DNA of 64,000 bases, taken from Littorina saxatilis (lineage: Eukaryota > Mollusca > Gastropoda > Littorinimorpha > Littorinidae). Below the pieces are notes generated by a model. It saw nothing but the letters and a program-made list of their open reading frames with translations. It was not told the DNA's origin and made no database searches. Below are positions 11,707 to 23,581 of this stretch, piece after piece. The DNA lies in the NCBI RefSeq assembly GCF_037325665.1, contig NC_090252.1:70783451-70847450 (forward strand), in the 5' to 3' direction. Each line of letters starts with the position of its first letter. The first letter of the stretch is position 1. Made by a program: the position numbers and the translations under genes.

Positions 11707-12010
11707 TTTTGTTTGTTTGTTTGTTTGCTTAACGCCCAGCCGACCACGAAGGGCCATATCAGGGCGGTGCTGCTTTGACATATAACGTGCGCCACACACA
11801 AGACAGAAGTCGCAGCACAGGCTTCATGTCTCACCCAGTCACATTATTCTGACACCGGACCAACCAGTCCTAGCCCTAACCCCATAATGCCAGACGCCAG
11901 GCGGAGCAGCCACTAGATTGCCAATTTTAAAGTCTTAGGTATGACCCGGCCGGGGTTCGAACTCACGACCTCCCGATCACGGGGCGGACGCCTTACCACT
12001 AGGCCAACCG
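11707..12010 (-). mobile_element. tRNA-derived SINE, family 2, reverse orientation
   Basis: Reverse copy of the family at 34046-34359. The tRNA-like head has a B box (gggttcgaactc-like), a body with 'ccatatcagggcggtgctgc' and a (TTTG)n tail in this orientation. It is flanked by an 11-bp direct repeat aaccagcaaaa (11696-11706 and 12011-12021), a clean target-site duplication. Confidence 0.9.
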
Positions 12011-12492
12011 AACCAGCAAAAGTTGAAAGTAAGACAAACAATAATTAGATAAAAATTTACATGAAATAACATTTCACAATACACTAGAGATGTTCGCAAA
12101 TGCAAACGGAATCAAGGGCGGATCAATTCACTTTGGAGGGGGGGGGGTTACAAATTGACTGCGAAGTTTTTTTTTATCCAAAGAAGCAAAATAGAGCTAT
12201 CTGGTGCATCCTGAGCCAATAAATTACCTCTTTTTTGGGGGGTGGGGGTTACGTAACCCGTGTAACCCCCCCCCCCCCCCCCCCCCAGATTCGCTCTTGC
12301 GGAATACAGAGAGAAGAAAGTAACATTTTTGTATAAAATGGTATTTGATTCAGTGAACAAACACAAGCCTCAATGTTATTGGAAAGCATAGAGAAGAACG
12401 TAAGCACAAAGTAGTGTTTTGGTTTTATGACAGAGCATAGTTAGTCATGAGAGACATTCTTTCAGAGTTGTCTTTTGAAAACATAGCATGAC

Positions 12493-12495
<3 letters not shown>

Positions 12496-12555
<60 letters not shown>

Positions 12556-12702
12556 CATTATGAAAAACAGAGAGACAGAGAGAGAGAGGGAGAGAGAGGG
12601 GAAACAGAGAGAGAGGGAGAAAGAGAGAGAGGGAGGGAGAGAGAGAGGGAGAGAGACAGAGAGAGAGGGAGAGAGAGGGAGAGGGAGAGAGAGAGAGAGA
12701 GG

Positions 12703-12785
<83 letters not shown>
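12496..12785. repeat. GA microsatellite
   Basis: About 290 bp of (GA)n with gggaga and aaagag interruptions. Not coding. Confidence 0.95.
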
Positions 12786-12786
<1 letters not shown>

Positions 12787-12989
12787 ACTCTAGAGGCATT
12801 GTATACAATAACAAACAAACACAACCAAGTCAAACATGGGCAAAAACATCAAGAACGATCAAAATTCAGCATTACTCAAATAGTTATCAAAACAGTCTTT
12901 GTCCAAACAAACCGACAGGTTAAAAGTAACATTACAACATAACACCTGATCAAGACAACACCTACACAATAATAAAGTTAAGTCCTTCA

Positions 12990-13320
12990 AAGAGCTAGCT
13001 CAGTGCGAAGCATGCTGGCTTTCAAAAGAGCTTGTCGCTATCAGCGTGAGTACGAGTCCCATGATCGGCATGGGTTATATTTTCAGTCAATTTTGAGCAT
13101 GCTCTTCCAGGTTTCCAAACACCCCTGTGTGCTCGCATGAATACAATAAAGATCCCAAGTTCACAGCCAAAGTCTCAGGGCTTGGAAAACATGAACACAA
13201 GCATACAGAGAAGAAAAAAAGTTAGCGCTGTATTGCATTGCAGTTCGCTTTTCCCAGGGAGCAAGCAACCCAAATTTTCATGAGGGTAACCGCACAGGAC
13301 TATAACCTTTTTATTACCCA
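12990..13320 (+). mobile_element. Old tRNA-type SINE copy, probable
   Basis: The 'agctagctcagtgcgaagcat' and 'tatcagcgtgagtacgagtc' segments match the A-box and B-box parts of the SINE at 22037-22312, but with many differences. 'aataaagatcccaag' also matches its body. Boundaries are vague. Confidence 0.55.
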
Positions 13321-14480
13321 TTCCTGAAGTTGACGACAGAAAATATTGCGTGCAATGCTGTCTGCATGATATCCCAGACTGAAGTCCGGCAACTGAGTTC
13401 TTCGGCCATAACCAATCAAAATGAAGAAAAGTTCAGACAATTGATGGAACGTTTAATCATAGACAACAAAAACCATTCACAACAATTACAACCAATCAGT
13501 ATTTATATGTAGACAAACAGAATACACAACAGGCAAATAGTGATGAAAGTAAATGTTGTCCATTCCAAAATGGACCAAGCAGAAAAGCAAATTTGATCAG
13601 TTTTGACCAAAACTAAATTTGACAATTAAGATTTTAAAGTTAGGAGTAAAGTCATCTTGTCACCAACAGTATTCAAATGTATGCAGCACAAGCAGAACAT
13701 GAAAAGTGCTACATGTACTACTAAATGTGTTACATACAATGATACATATATATTAGGTTATACAGCCTGAACCACAGAATTATCTGACTGCTCCAAACAC
13801 ACACAAACATACAACACAATAGCATCCAAGTTACAGTATAACACAATAACATGACAACATAATTGACCTAAGTCATAAGAAAGACACATGACAGAAACAA
13901 CAACTCTATCTTAAAAACAGTAAAACGAATTAGAACACAATAACATCTGAGTTCAGACATTACAACATAACATTAACAACACACACAATGACATTACAAC
14001 ATAATGGCATTCAGACAACACATGAAACATACACATGAAAATGTTCAAACATGAAAAATTTACAAACTACACATCAAACAACGCTCTCTCTAAGAAAGCA
14101 GCAAGAATTGGAGCACTAACACATTTAAGTTACAGCATGATAACACAATGGCATTACATTCACAACCCAATGGCATTTAGACAACACAATTGAAACATAC
14201 ATGTATATGAAACATTCACATAAAAATGTTCAAACAACATAGCAAACAACAAGTCTACCTTAAAAATGGTAACATGTACACAATATATACCAACACCATC
14301 TTCTTTTCTGTCCCTGTTTTGCCGTTGTCAAGGATACAAGATTCTGTAGCGTGTCTAGAATCAACAAGCTATCAGCTTATAGTGGTAGGCTTTGATTCCA
14401 AGGAAGAGAAATTTCTTCTTCTTTTGGCTCTTTGTTCCAACTTGACCTCTCAAAAGCAGCAGGATAAAATGTCCCAAATG

Positions 14481-15752
14481 TTAAGGATTTGACGATTCGG
14501 ATGGCTCACGTTTGAAGCCTAAGCTCGCAGGGCTCGACTGCTGGTATCTGCCATGATCGGGTCGCTCAAAGCTTGCAGGGCTTGGCTGTCGGTATGTGCC
14601 ATGATCGGGTCGCTCAAAGCTTGCAGGGCTTGGCTGTCGGTATGTGCCATGATCGGGTCGCTCAAAGCTTGCAGGGCTTGGCTGTCGGTATGTGCCATGA
14701 TCGGGTCGTTCAAAGTGTGCAGGGCTTGGCTGTCGGTATGTGCCAGGCGCGGATTGGTTAAAGCTTGCAGGGCTAGGCTGTTGGTATCTGCCAGGGTCAG
14801 GTCTGTCAAAGTTCGCACGACTTGGTTGTTGGTATCTGCCAGGGTTGGATTGGTCTACGTTCCCAGGGCTAGGCTGTCCGTATCTGCCGAGGTCGGGTCG
14901 GTCGGCTTGCAAGTTTGAAGTTTCTGGTTCCGATGTCTCCTGCTTGAGGTCGGAGGGGTCAGGGTCAGGCGCTTGGTATCTCCCAGGGAGGGATCCCTCG
15001 CCCTGCGACTCGGAGGTTTCTGTTTCTGCACTCTGTGAAACAGTTGTAGTTGGAATCAAACCCTTTTCGTGCCTCCTGGTGTGAAACGCCAGACTGTGCT
15101 TCTGGGTGTAGGCTGCGTCGCAGAACTGACACTTGAATGGCTTCTCTCCAGTGTGTATCCTCTGGTGCACCCTGAGGTTGTAGCTGGAGGCGTAGTGCTG
15201 GCCGCAGTACTGACAGGGGTAGTTGCTGTCGCCGAAGTGCAGGCGGGTGTGGGTCAGCCAGATGGAGCGGTCAAAGAACTTTTTTGGGCAGTAGTCACAC
15301 TGGTAGCGCTTGCCCTCGATGTGGCTCCGCCGCTTGTGGAGTACCAGGGAGTGGCGCACGGTGTAGCTCCTCCCGCAGATGTCGCACACGTACACGGGCT
15401 TCTCCTCCTCGCTGTGCTTCTCCTGCATGTGGTACTTGAGCACCGCTGGCACCGTGAAGTGAGTGCCGCAGATGTTACACTGCAGGCGCTTGTGTCGCGC
15501 GGTCACCTGGCCGTGCATCTTCTTCAGGTGTGTGTCTAGCTGTATAGGCACCTGGAAGACGTCCCCGCAGGTGTCGCACAGCAGGGCCTTCTTGGCGCTG
15601 AACAGCTCGTTCATGTGTTTATGCAGCAGGCGCTTGCCGGTGGGACAGGTGGTCACGCACGACAGGGTTCCCTCGGGGGTCACACGCACGTGGGCCGCCA
15701 TTTCGATCCTCACCAGCGTCACGTCGCACAGGTTGCACGAGTAGTAGCTCCC
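14481..15752 (-). CDS. Module 6 exon C: Cys/His motif plus six C2H2 fingers, 16-residue repeat tail
   Basis: Terminal coding exon, 423 codons plus stop, entered in phase 0 through TTGCAG|GGGAGC. Motif YSCNLC...HVRVTPEG..LSCVTTCPTG; fingers start LCDTC, QCNIC, VCDIC, QCDYC, PCQYC and KCQFC. Finger 4 has the family Trp (SIWLTH) and fingers 5-6 are joined by TGEKP. The last finger AAYTQKHSL...HTRRH is slightly diverged. The tail is acidic and Ser-rich, then six or more copies of a 16-residue repeat around RQPSPASF, encoded by a 48-bp DNA repeat whose last four copies are almost identical. The sequence suggests a DNA-binding factor with a fast-evolving disordered tail. The 602-bp C6-B6 intron holds a CA-rich stretch. 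Confidence 0.93.
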   Translation of the reverse strand, partial: GSYYSCNLCDVTLVRIEMAAHVRVTPEGTLSCVTTCPTGKRLLHKHMNELFSAKKALLCDTCGDVFQVPIQLDTHLKKMHGQVTARHKRLQCNICGTHFTVPAVLKYHMQEKHSEEEKPVYVCDICGRSYTVRHSLVLHKRRSHIEGKRYQCDYCPKKFFDRSIWLTHTRLHFGDSNYPCQYCGQHYASSYNLRVHQRIHTGEKPFKCQFCDAAYTQKHSLAFHTRRHEKGLIPTTTVSQSAETETSESQGEGSLPGRYQAPDPDPSDLKQETSEPETSNLQADRPDLGRYGQPSPGNVDQSNPGRYQQPSRANFDRPDPGRYQQPSPASFNQSAPGTYRQPSPAHFERPDHGTYRQPSPASFERPDHGTYRQPSPASFERPDHGTYRQPSPASFERPDHGRYQQSSPASLGFKREPSESSNP

Positions 15753-16354
15753 CTGCAACAACACACGTTGCACTCAAATCAACTTTTACACACAGCGGAG
15801 ACTCCCTCATAACACTCACACACATGTATGCACACCCACACACACACACACATGTATGTACACGCACATGCACACACACATATACACGCATGTGCGCACT
15901 CACACCCAAACACACACGTGTATACATGTGCGCACTCACACCCAAACACAGTCCCTTGTAACACATATTTCACTACAGCAAGTTTTATATACAGCAGAAC
16001 CCACCTCATAATACAGGCAATGATTGTTGTCCTGTATCCGTCCCGGCAAGACATTAAATAGATTAATCTTGGCTTGACGCTTTCAGATACTCAGACTTGC
16101 ACCCTAACTTAATAGCACTGCTGAAAACATACACATTGCAATTACAACTATTCGTGACTTACTACTAAGTATCAGAAATTCCGAATGCATATGAACATTT
16201 CAATTATAAGCTTTGCAATTTTCTTTGTATTTGGTCATTTCAAACTTAAACTTTGCAAGCAACCCTTCACACAAAACTTTGTTGCAAACCAATTCCTGAG
16301 TGATAGTCAGAACCAGATAGCATGATAATATAAAAGATATTTGCACAAGCTTAC

Positions 16355-16410
16355 TTTCTCTGTCGGCACTTTCTTGACAGTGTCCTTCAGAGACAAGGTC
16401 ACATAACATT
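16355..16410 (-). CDS. Module 6 exon B: linker exon
   Basis: 56 bp, TTGCAG| and AAA|GTAAGC. It encodes (E)CYVTLSLKDTVKKVPTEK, matching the B-exon pattern with L-K-D shared with module 7. Phase 1 in, phase 0 out. Confidence 0.78.
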
Positions 16411-16466
16411 CTGCAACACAAAACAAGCACACAATTAACATCATATTGCTCTCTGCTGCACACAAC

Positions 16467-17832
16467 TTGTCATCACACTCTTTGTAACTCCCTCTGACTC
16501 ACGACTTGTCATCACACTCTTTGTAACTCTCTCTGACTCACCACTTGTCATCACACTCTTTGTAACTCCCTCTGACTCACGACTTGTCATCACACTCTTT
16601 GTAACTCCCTCTGACTCACGACTTGTCATCACACTCTTTGTAACTCCCTCTGACTCACGACTTGTCATCACACTCTTTGTAACTCCCTCTGACTCACGAC
16701 TTGTCATAACACTCTTTGTAACTCTCTCTGACTCACCACTTGTCATCACACTCTTTGTAACTCCCTCTGACTCACGACTTGTCATAACACTCTTTGTAAC
16801 TCCCTCTGACTCACGACTTGTCATCACACTCTTTGTAACTCCCTCTGACTCACGACTTGTCATCACACTCTTTGTAACTCCCTCTGACTCACGACTTGTC
16901 ATCACACTCTTTGTAACTCCCTCTGACTCACGACTTGTCATCACACTCTTTGTAACTCCCTCTGACTCACGACTTGTCATCACACTCTTTGTAACTCCCT
17001 CTGACTCACCACTTGTCATCACACTCTTTGTAACTCCTTCTGACTCACGACTTGTCATCACACTCTTTGTAACTCCCTCTGACTCACGACTTGTCATCAC
17101 ACTCTTTGTAATTCCCTCTGACTCATGACTTGTCATAACACTCTTTGTAACTCCCTCTGACTCACGACTTGTCATCACACTCTTTGTAATTCCCTCTGAC
17201 TCATGACTTGTCATAACACTCTTTGTAACTCCCTCTTGACTCACGACTTGTCATCACACTCTTTGTAACTCCCTCTGACTCACGACTTGTCATCACACTC
17301 TTTGTAACTCCCTCTGACTCACGACTTGTCATAACACTCTTTGTAACTCTCTCTGACTCACGACTTGTCATAACACTCTTTGTAACTCCCTCTTGACTCA
17401 CGACTTGTCATCACACTCCTTGTAACTTCCTCTGACTCACGACTTGTCATCACACTATTTGTAACTCCCTCTGACTCACGACTTGTCATCACACTCTTTG
17501 TAACTCCATCTGACTCACGACTTGTCATAACACTCTTTGTAACTCCCTCTGACTCACGACTTGTCATAACACTCTTTGTAACTCCCTCTGACTCACGACT
17601 TGTCATCACACTCTTTGTAACTCCCTCTGACTCACGACTTGTCATAACACTCTTTGTAACTCTCTCTGACTCACGACTTGTCATAACACTCTTTGTAACT
17701 CCCTCTGACTCACGACTTGTCATAACACTCTTTGTAACTCCCTCTGGCTCACGACTTGTCATAACACTCTTTGTAACTCCATCTGACTCACGACTTGTCA
17801 TCACACTCTTTGTAACTCCCTCTGACTCATGT
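16467..17832. repeat. 39-bp minisatellite in the module 6 A-B intron
   Basis: About 35 copies of a unit made of 'cttgtcatcacactctttgt' and 'aactccctctgactcacga'. Variants (cataac/catcac, ctctct/ccctct, ccatct) are shared between distant copies, which points to repeated rounds of unequal exchange. The 39-bp period keeps long minus-strand frames open (MTSRESEGVTKSV pattern). I treat those as artefacts because they lack splice context and sit inside an intron. Confidence 0.94.
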
Positions 17833-18302
17833 ACAAGCCTTCACTCATTTGTTCTACACACATAACCGCACGTATTTGCTTGCAAATACGCTCAGACAGA
17901 CAGACAGACAGACATCAAATGATAAATTTTTGTGTCAAGAAATGAGACTGAACTGCCAAGACAAAACAACACACACACACACATACACACTCACTACTCA
18001 CACACAAAATGACCTTCTCTTACAACTTCACATCAACAAGGACAACAATAATTCACAAAGTCTGAGAATCACACACATGCATGCACTCGGCCGCGGACAC
18101 AACCCCCCCCCCCCTCACACACACTCACCCACCCCCACACTCAACACCCCCCCCACACACACACGCTCTAAAGAACCTTGGCTAGCAAACCTGAACAAAG
18201 CAGACCAAAGTTCTGCCATTAAGACAGAATCACAGCCACACACCCACACACACACCACCACCCCCCCCCCCCACCACCCACCCACCCAGGTTAGGGGCGT
18301 AC

Positions 18303-18449
18303 CTTCAGGCTCCATGGTGAGGGTGATGTGCTTGGTCTTGATGTGGCTGATGACGGTGTAGTCGCGGGAGTAGGGTTGGTTGCAGAACTTACACACATAT
18401 ATGTCCGTCTCCTCTGGGCCAATCGCCATTGGCCGTTTCGACCGGATTA
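18303..18449 (-). CDS. Module 6 exon A: single C2H2 finger exon
   Basis: 147 bp, phase 1-1, TTTCCAG|TAATCC acceptor and GAAG|GTACGC donor. It encodes (V)IRSKRPMAIGPEETDIYVCKFCNQPYSR...HIKTKH...MEPEG. The finger C-x2-C, 12, H-x4-H is one of the best matches to the family consensus (YVCxFCxQPYxR). An internal Met precedes it, but no sister exon has it, so I do not take it as a start. Confidence 0.87.
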
Positions 18450-18965
18450 CTGGAAATCAGGGACCAGAATGCTTTTTTTAATTTCATCAAGAAAACATCA
18501 AACTTTCAAGTTCTCAATTTTATACAAATTGTTGCATGTTACTAGTGACGAGATTGATACAGATACAATTACCCTTACTTAGTCCTATAACTGTGGATGG
18601 GACATCATGCAAATGGTTTTTTTCTTCTTTTTTTTTTCTCGTTTTTTTTTTCTTCTATTTTTTTTTTTATAAAACTACAAAACTGATTTGTTATTTTTTG
18701 CAGCAGAGTATACGATACACCCAAATTTGGAAAAAAAATTATTTACAAAAAAATGGAATTACATGTAGTCTTGAAAATGTAAAAGCTTTTTTTTTTTTAA
18801 ATCAACAAACCAAAAACTTTCAATCATTCTGATCCCTGAGAGAAGCTGGGTTCCATGGTCACACATGGTTCTATTTGCGTCGTCTCACTTTTAAATTCCC
18901 TTGGCCCACTATTTTGACCAAAAAATACCTGTTGGTGACAGGTGGCCTGCAATGTACGGACACTT

Positions 18966-19135
18966 TGGGCTTGTACCAAGGCTGTCCTTTCATCACATGC
19001 ACCATTGTATACATATTGCACTTTGGGCTTGTACCAAGGCTGTCCTTTCATCACATGCACCATTCTATACATATTGCACTTTGGGCTTGTACCAAGGCTG
19101 TCCTTTCATCACATGCACCATTGTATACATATTGC
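18966..19135. repeat. 57-bp triplicate
   Basis: Three copies of a unit with 'gggcttgtaccaaggctgtc' and 'ctttcatcacatgcaccatt', nearly identical. Confidence 0.9.
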
Positions 19136-20006
19136 ACAAAAGTGTGTGTTTGTCTTTTGTCTGTCATCAAAGTATAAAGCTTTTGACTTTTATAAAAGCA
19201 GCAAATAAAAGCAAGAGACAACACAAACAAAACACCTCACCAACACATCACACAATACAAAACACCTCACTAACACATTACACAATTACACAATACAAAA
19301 CACCTCACTAACACATTACACAATTACACAATACAAAACACCTCACTAACACATTACAAAACAAAAGGGTGATCGGCTGCAAGACATCCAGATGACTACT
19401 GAAAAGAACATCTGTTAGCGAGATCATCCATTAAATATGTGTGCATTACGAGTTTTTTTTATTATTTCGTGTTGCTGTTGTTAACTTCCAGTGAGTACAT
19501 TGTTATCTTGTTCTACTTCTTCTTACCTGCAGTCTTTTGTTCCAATTACTAGAGAGCTTGATCGACAGACGAAAGCAGCAGCTAACAAATAAGGCCGCTG
19601 CTAACGGCACGATATCATTTGGCTAGCAAATATGCTAGCGGCACGATATCGTTTGGTTAAGCTGCTAACGGCACGATATCGTTTGGCTTGGTCTTCAACA
19701 AGCAAATATGCTAGCGGCACGATATCGTTTCGCTTGGTCTTCAACCAGCAAATATGCTAACGACACGAAAAAACTTGGCTTTAGGAAGGCTAAAGTTTTA
19801 ACAAAACTGAATGATGAGACTGAATAAGCTTGAACTTGTATCCTACGATCGATAACCAGGCAAGAGTGTAGTGTACGTCATACATCCTCAGCGGTCACGT
19901 CACTTTAGTAACAATATGGCGTCATGTATGACGTACTTCACATGGTGTCTTGGTGAATCCCGCGATATGTGTATGTTTGATTTTTATATCTCTTATATAT
20001 ATATAT

Positions 20007-20392
20007 CCCCCCGCGGGTTAGGGGGAAGAATTTACCCGATGCTCCCCAGCATGTCGTAAGAGGCGACTAACAGATTCTGTTTCTCCTTTTACCCTTGTTA
20101 AGTGTTTCTTGTACAGAATATAGTCAATGTTTGTAAAGATTTTAGTCAAGCAGTATGTAAGAAATGTTAACAGTTAAGTCCTTTGTACTGGAAACTTGCA
20201 TTCTCCCAGTAAGGTCATATATTGTACTACGTTGCAAGCCCCTGGAGCAATTGTTTGATTAGTGCTTTTGTGAACAAGAAACAATTAACTAGTGGCTCTA
20301 TCCCATCCCCCCCCCCCCCCCCCCCCCTTTCCCCGTCGCGATATAACCTTGAACGGTTGAAAACGACGTTAAACACCAAATAAAGAAAGAAA
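20007..20392 (+). mobile_element. SINE-like repeat, family 1, full-length copy
   Basis: Runs from 'ccgcgggttagggggaagaa' to 'aacaccaaataaagaaagaa'. It contains 'gttgcaagcccctggagcaa' and a long C run before 'ctttccccgtcgcgatataa'. Other copies in the window: 21961-25711 (interrupted, reverse), 38954-39204, 43048-43443 (reverse), 49464-49497 (3' stub), 63761-63900 (reverse, truncated). Variable 5' truncation and target duplications at other copies show LINE-style retroposition. Confidence 0.88.
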
Positions 20393-21017
20393 GATATATT
20401 ATATATATTGTATATATTTTATTTATTTATTATTTTGTGTGTGTGCGGATTTGTAAAGCTGGATGAGACCGTAGCCTTAAAACTCTGGTTTATCCCGCTA
20501 TAAGATAACATTATTATTATTATTATTATTATACCCCCAGTAAAAAGTGGGCTCTAACTCTATATACTCGTACAGCACTGACGGCGGAGCAGGGGGGACC
20601 ATAGCCCCCAAACAAATGTATTGGGGGGGGGGTGGCAGAGTATCCTTTGGTCCCCCCCAAAAAAAATCTGCCTAAAAAAAAAAAGTAAAGTTTACACGGT
20701 ACACCCCCCCCCCCACCTACTCATCAACATGGTCAGACTTTAAGGGCCGAAAAGTTTCCATACCCGGCTTACAACATTGTCCGTATTGCTCCAGCCCCCC
20801 CCCCCCCCCCCCCCCCATCAACTTTTTCCTGACAACTGAAAAAAATCATAAAAACCCTGGCCCCCCAATGATTTTGACGCTCCGCCGCCCCTGTAACAGG
20901 AAGATCTAGCTCCCATATCCGCATTCGGATAATTCTCAATGCTAATATGATGGGTGTGTATTTTATTGTTTAGAGGTCAATTATTGTTTTTGCTGGTGTT
21001 ATTGATCCGCAGATCTT

Positions 21018-21048
<31 letters not shown>

Positions 21049-21201
21049 CATGTATGCGCGCCACACTGTCGCACAATTCCACCCCTCTTCCGCTCGCAAA
21101 CAAACTGATCACAAAGTTTAAGATTAAACACATTTGGACAAATATATTTATTTATTTATTATCATCGCTATATATGTAGTGGAAGTAGAATGACGTCATT
21201 T

Positions 21202-21381
21202 TTATTTTAAAACGGGCGTAACTCGCTTCAAAATTGACCCAAATTGATGCCGTTTTTTTGCTTTTGGCGTTTTGAACTGGCGTGTATGTGATGTCTGGCA
21301 GAATCGCGTCACAGCTTCATGTAAATCACTATAGGAATCGAAATGCTGGCCAACATGCAAACACCGATCATTCTCCGCCAT
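21202..21381 (-). other. Weak 59-codon frame of FAR1/ZSWIM-N-like appearance
   Basis: From ATG at 21381: MAENDRCLHVGQHFDSYSDL, then ...HEAVTRF..., ending in a Lys/Arg-rich part (TPKAKKRHQF). The G-x-x-F-x-S-Y-x-[ED]-L start resembles the N-terminal region of FAR1/ZSWIM-type DNA-binding proteins by eye only. It could be a broken gene start or a piece of the surrounding element. No partner exon was seen. Low certainty. Confidence 0.25.
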
Positions 21382-22036
21382 GATGGACAGCAAAACGCGG
21401 AAAGAAGAGGAGTCACGTGACAACGGTAGAAAAACAAAGGCTGCTTGGATCGGAACATTTTTCTTATAAACCGGAAGTGACGGGAAAAAATGCTCAACTC
21501 AACAACAACAACAACAAAAAAATGCCTGAAAAACAAGAAAGGATCGTTTCGTTAGCATCTGGATCACGAATTTGCTTCACATCCAATATCGTTTTGCTAG
21601 CATCCAAGCTCTCACAGTTGCTTCGCGTACGATATCGTTTCGCTAGTATCTAAGCCCTCAAATTTGCTTTATATCCGATATCGTACCGTTAGCCACTCCG
21701 AACAAATAACTGAAAACACCTGCAGTCTTTTGTTCCAATTACTAGAGAGCTTGATGGACAGACGAAAGCAGCAGCTAACAAATAACTGAAAACACCTGTA
21801 AAGCAGTCAACATGACACAGTGGAAACCCTCAACAATGTGAGGAATGAGGCGGAGGTCTTACTATGGAGCTTTAACTTGACAGAAGCTATCAACTGAAAT
21901 ATCAAGGTCTCAAAAAGGAGTAAGTCTTAAATTGGGGGATGGGGATGGGGGAAGGGGGGGTTACTTTTACTTTATTTGGTGTTTAACGTCGTTTTCAACC
22001 ACGAAGGTTATATCGCGAGGGGGAAAGGGGGGAGAT

Positions 22037-22312
22037 ATAGCTCAGTTGGTAGCGCACTGAATTTGTATTCAGTTGGCGGCTGTCAGCGTGAGTTCGATCC
22101 CAGGTTCGGCAGAAATTTATTTCAGAGTCAACTTTGTGTGCAGACTCTCTTCGGTGTCCGAACCCTCCCCCCGTGTACACTACATTGGGTGTGCACGTTA
22201 AAGATCCCACGATTGACAAAAGGGTCTTTCCTGGCAAAATTGCTTAGGCACAGTTAATAATTGTCTGCAGAATCTTCACATTGATGAAGGCGGCAGTCTA
22301 AAGAAAGAAGAA
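22037..22312 (+). mobile_element. tRNA-derived SINE inserted in the family 1 SINE
   Basis: The tRNA-like head contains an A box (tagctcagttggtagcgc) and a B box (gttcgatccc), followed by a body with 'cacgttaaagatcccacg' and an 'aaagaaagaagaa' tail. It is flanked by 'gagat' at 22032-22036 and 22313-22317, a short target duplication that is single in intact host SINEs. Not a functional tRNA gene: the acceptor stem is not closed. Confidence 0.88.
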
Positions 22313-22363
22313 GAGATGGGATAGAGCCACTTGTCATTTGTTTCTTGTTCACAAAAGCACTAA

Positions 22364-23103
22364 CACACCGGTGACACTATGACGGTTCCCCTACGCTTTG
22401 TGTTCGGTGCCCTGACCCTTTGTGTTCGGTTCCCACTCGGTTCCCACACGCCAAAATTCGCGGACAAGATCGAGGTACTGTCACCCAAAACATCCATTTA
22501 TGGTAGTATTACGCAATGTTGCTCTCTGAGAATGGTCTTGTTAGATCTGTGAGTGTTTACACTACATGCCTAGGTGCTGTTGGATTGAAGGTTTTTGATA
22601 TTTTAGCCGTTATTAGGTAGAATGCCTTCCACTTTACTGCAAAACTGCATAATTCGTAGCATCGGCAAGAAATATCCTACCAAAAAATGCCTGCTTGGAA
22701 CTGTCGTTGGTCCAGCAAAAAGTTCAACATGTCTGTAGCAGACAGTCCAAGTTTCAAGATTGTAGGGCCATCCAAACAGCCGTAATAATAAAAACAACAA
22801 AAGTAGTCAGTGAAATTGGCTGTGTTCGGTCCCCCCACACTTTTGTGACGTAGGCGTGACGGTTCCCATAATTCATTGTGTCGGTCCCCACTTTCTGTGT
22901 CGGACCCCACTTTCGACCTAATTTCTCTGTGACGGACCCCACAACCAGCCTATTTTGTGTCGGTCCCCACACCTTCTTGGATTTATGACTTGCCGGTTAC
23001 TTGTATCATTGTATTCATTGAATCTAATTGTCTCGGAGTTATTTTTCAGCAAAAACCGGCAAGGCAGCACCTTTTGTGATACCAAGTAAGTCAGATGACA
23101 TCA

Positions 23104-23189
<86 letters not shown>

Positions 23190-23581
23190 AACTTTATTAG
23201 TTTATGCCACAAATAATATATAACATTATTTATCTCTGGGACGGTTCCCAGTATACCAGCAAATAATGTGTTCATCCACCCACACCTTCTTGAACTGGCC
23301 TTCCCAATATCTACTCTTAGTCTTACGGCCTTGGAGATATTTTTCAGAAAAAAATGGAAATCTCTGGAAAGTTTCTGGAAAGCGTGTTGGAGTTGAGCAC
23401 GATTGAAGAGGTGAGCGCGTTTGAAGAAGTGAGCGTGATTGAGGACACAACAGCGCCATCTACTTCAACGCCTCTCAAGATCAAAGAAAAAGGTATGCAT
23501 GCTATGGCTTATATATGCCTCTACATTTATAGGGACACACAATTTATCACATTTCTGTGAAATCATGAAAAGTCGCGCTGA
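22364..23581 (+). repeat. Left inverted arm of the ZF transposon
   Basis: Matches the complement of 24946-25522 at high identity in two blocks, 22364-22617 and 23252-23581. Between them lie 634 bp absent from the right arm. These carry further copies of the tcggtcccca-type motif plus a TG/GA microsatellite, so they are probably original element sequence lost from the right arm rather than a foreign insert. Confidence 0.85.
23354..23492 (+). pseudogene. Plus-strand copy of the transposon gene's first exon
   Basis: Identical in coding content to the first exon at 25039-25177 (MEISGKFLESVLELSTIEEV start) because it lies in the inverted arm. ATG and donor AAAG|GTATGC are both kept. On this strand no second exon follows, so it is an orphan first exon and could only splice to something outside the element. 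Confidence 0.75.

Larger units (their letters stand above)
9495..14480. other. Spacer between modules 6 and 7: repeats, no host exon seen
   Basis: Contents: a 65-bp sequence present three times (9527, 9956, 10365) with TG microsatellite between the copies; a probable small element near 9590-9902 ending in ccgggggtgtaa; CA/TG sequence to 10700; a tRNA-SINE at 11707-12010; a C-run near 12265; a GA tract; an old SINE at about 12990; and AT-rich sequence with scattered 'acaacataatggcatt' repeats at 13700-14220. No frame resembles the missing first exon of module 7. Confidence 0.6.
19525..21784. repeat. Block bounded by a 66-bp direct repeat with inverted GATATC-motif arrays
   Basis: 'acctgcagtcttttgttcca'... 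'gcagcagctaacaaataa' occurs at 19525-19592 and again at 21718-21784. Just inside, 19600-19760 has about five copies of a motif like gctaacggcacgatatcgtt, and 21537-21692 has degenerate copies in the opposite orientation. This looks like a foldback-type or multi-repeat TIR element, or a duplication around one. It encloses a SINE, several homopolymer C runs and the frame at 21202-21381. Confidence 0.5.

Noticed and set aside
16441-17804. Long minus-strand frames with an MTSRESEGVTKSV repeat
   Set aside because: A 39-bp minisatellite within the module 6 A-B intron; the coding look follows from the period.
16467-17832. CRISPR-like regular repeats
   Set aside because: Direct head-to-tail minisatellite without unique spacers, in a eukaryotic genome.
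18431-18440. Met in exon A6 as a translation start for module 6
   Set aside because: The exon has a good acceptor and the same phase as its sisters, which have no such Met; an initiator here would make A6 the only exception.
22037-22312. Possible tRNA gene (A and B boxes)
   Set aside because: No closed acceptor stem; continues into a SINE body and tail with a target duplication. The same holds for 34046, 54161, 11707 and the arms of 51478-52429.
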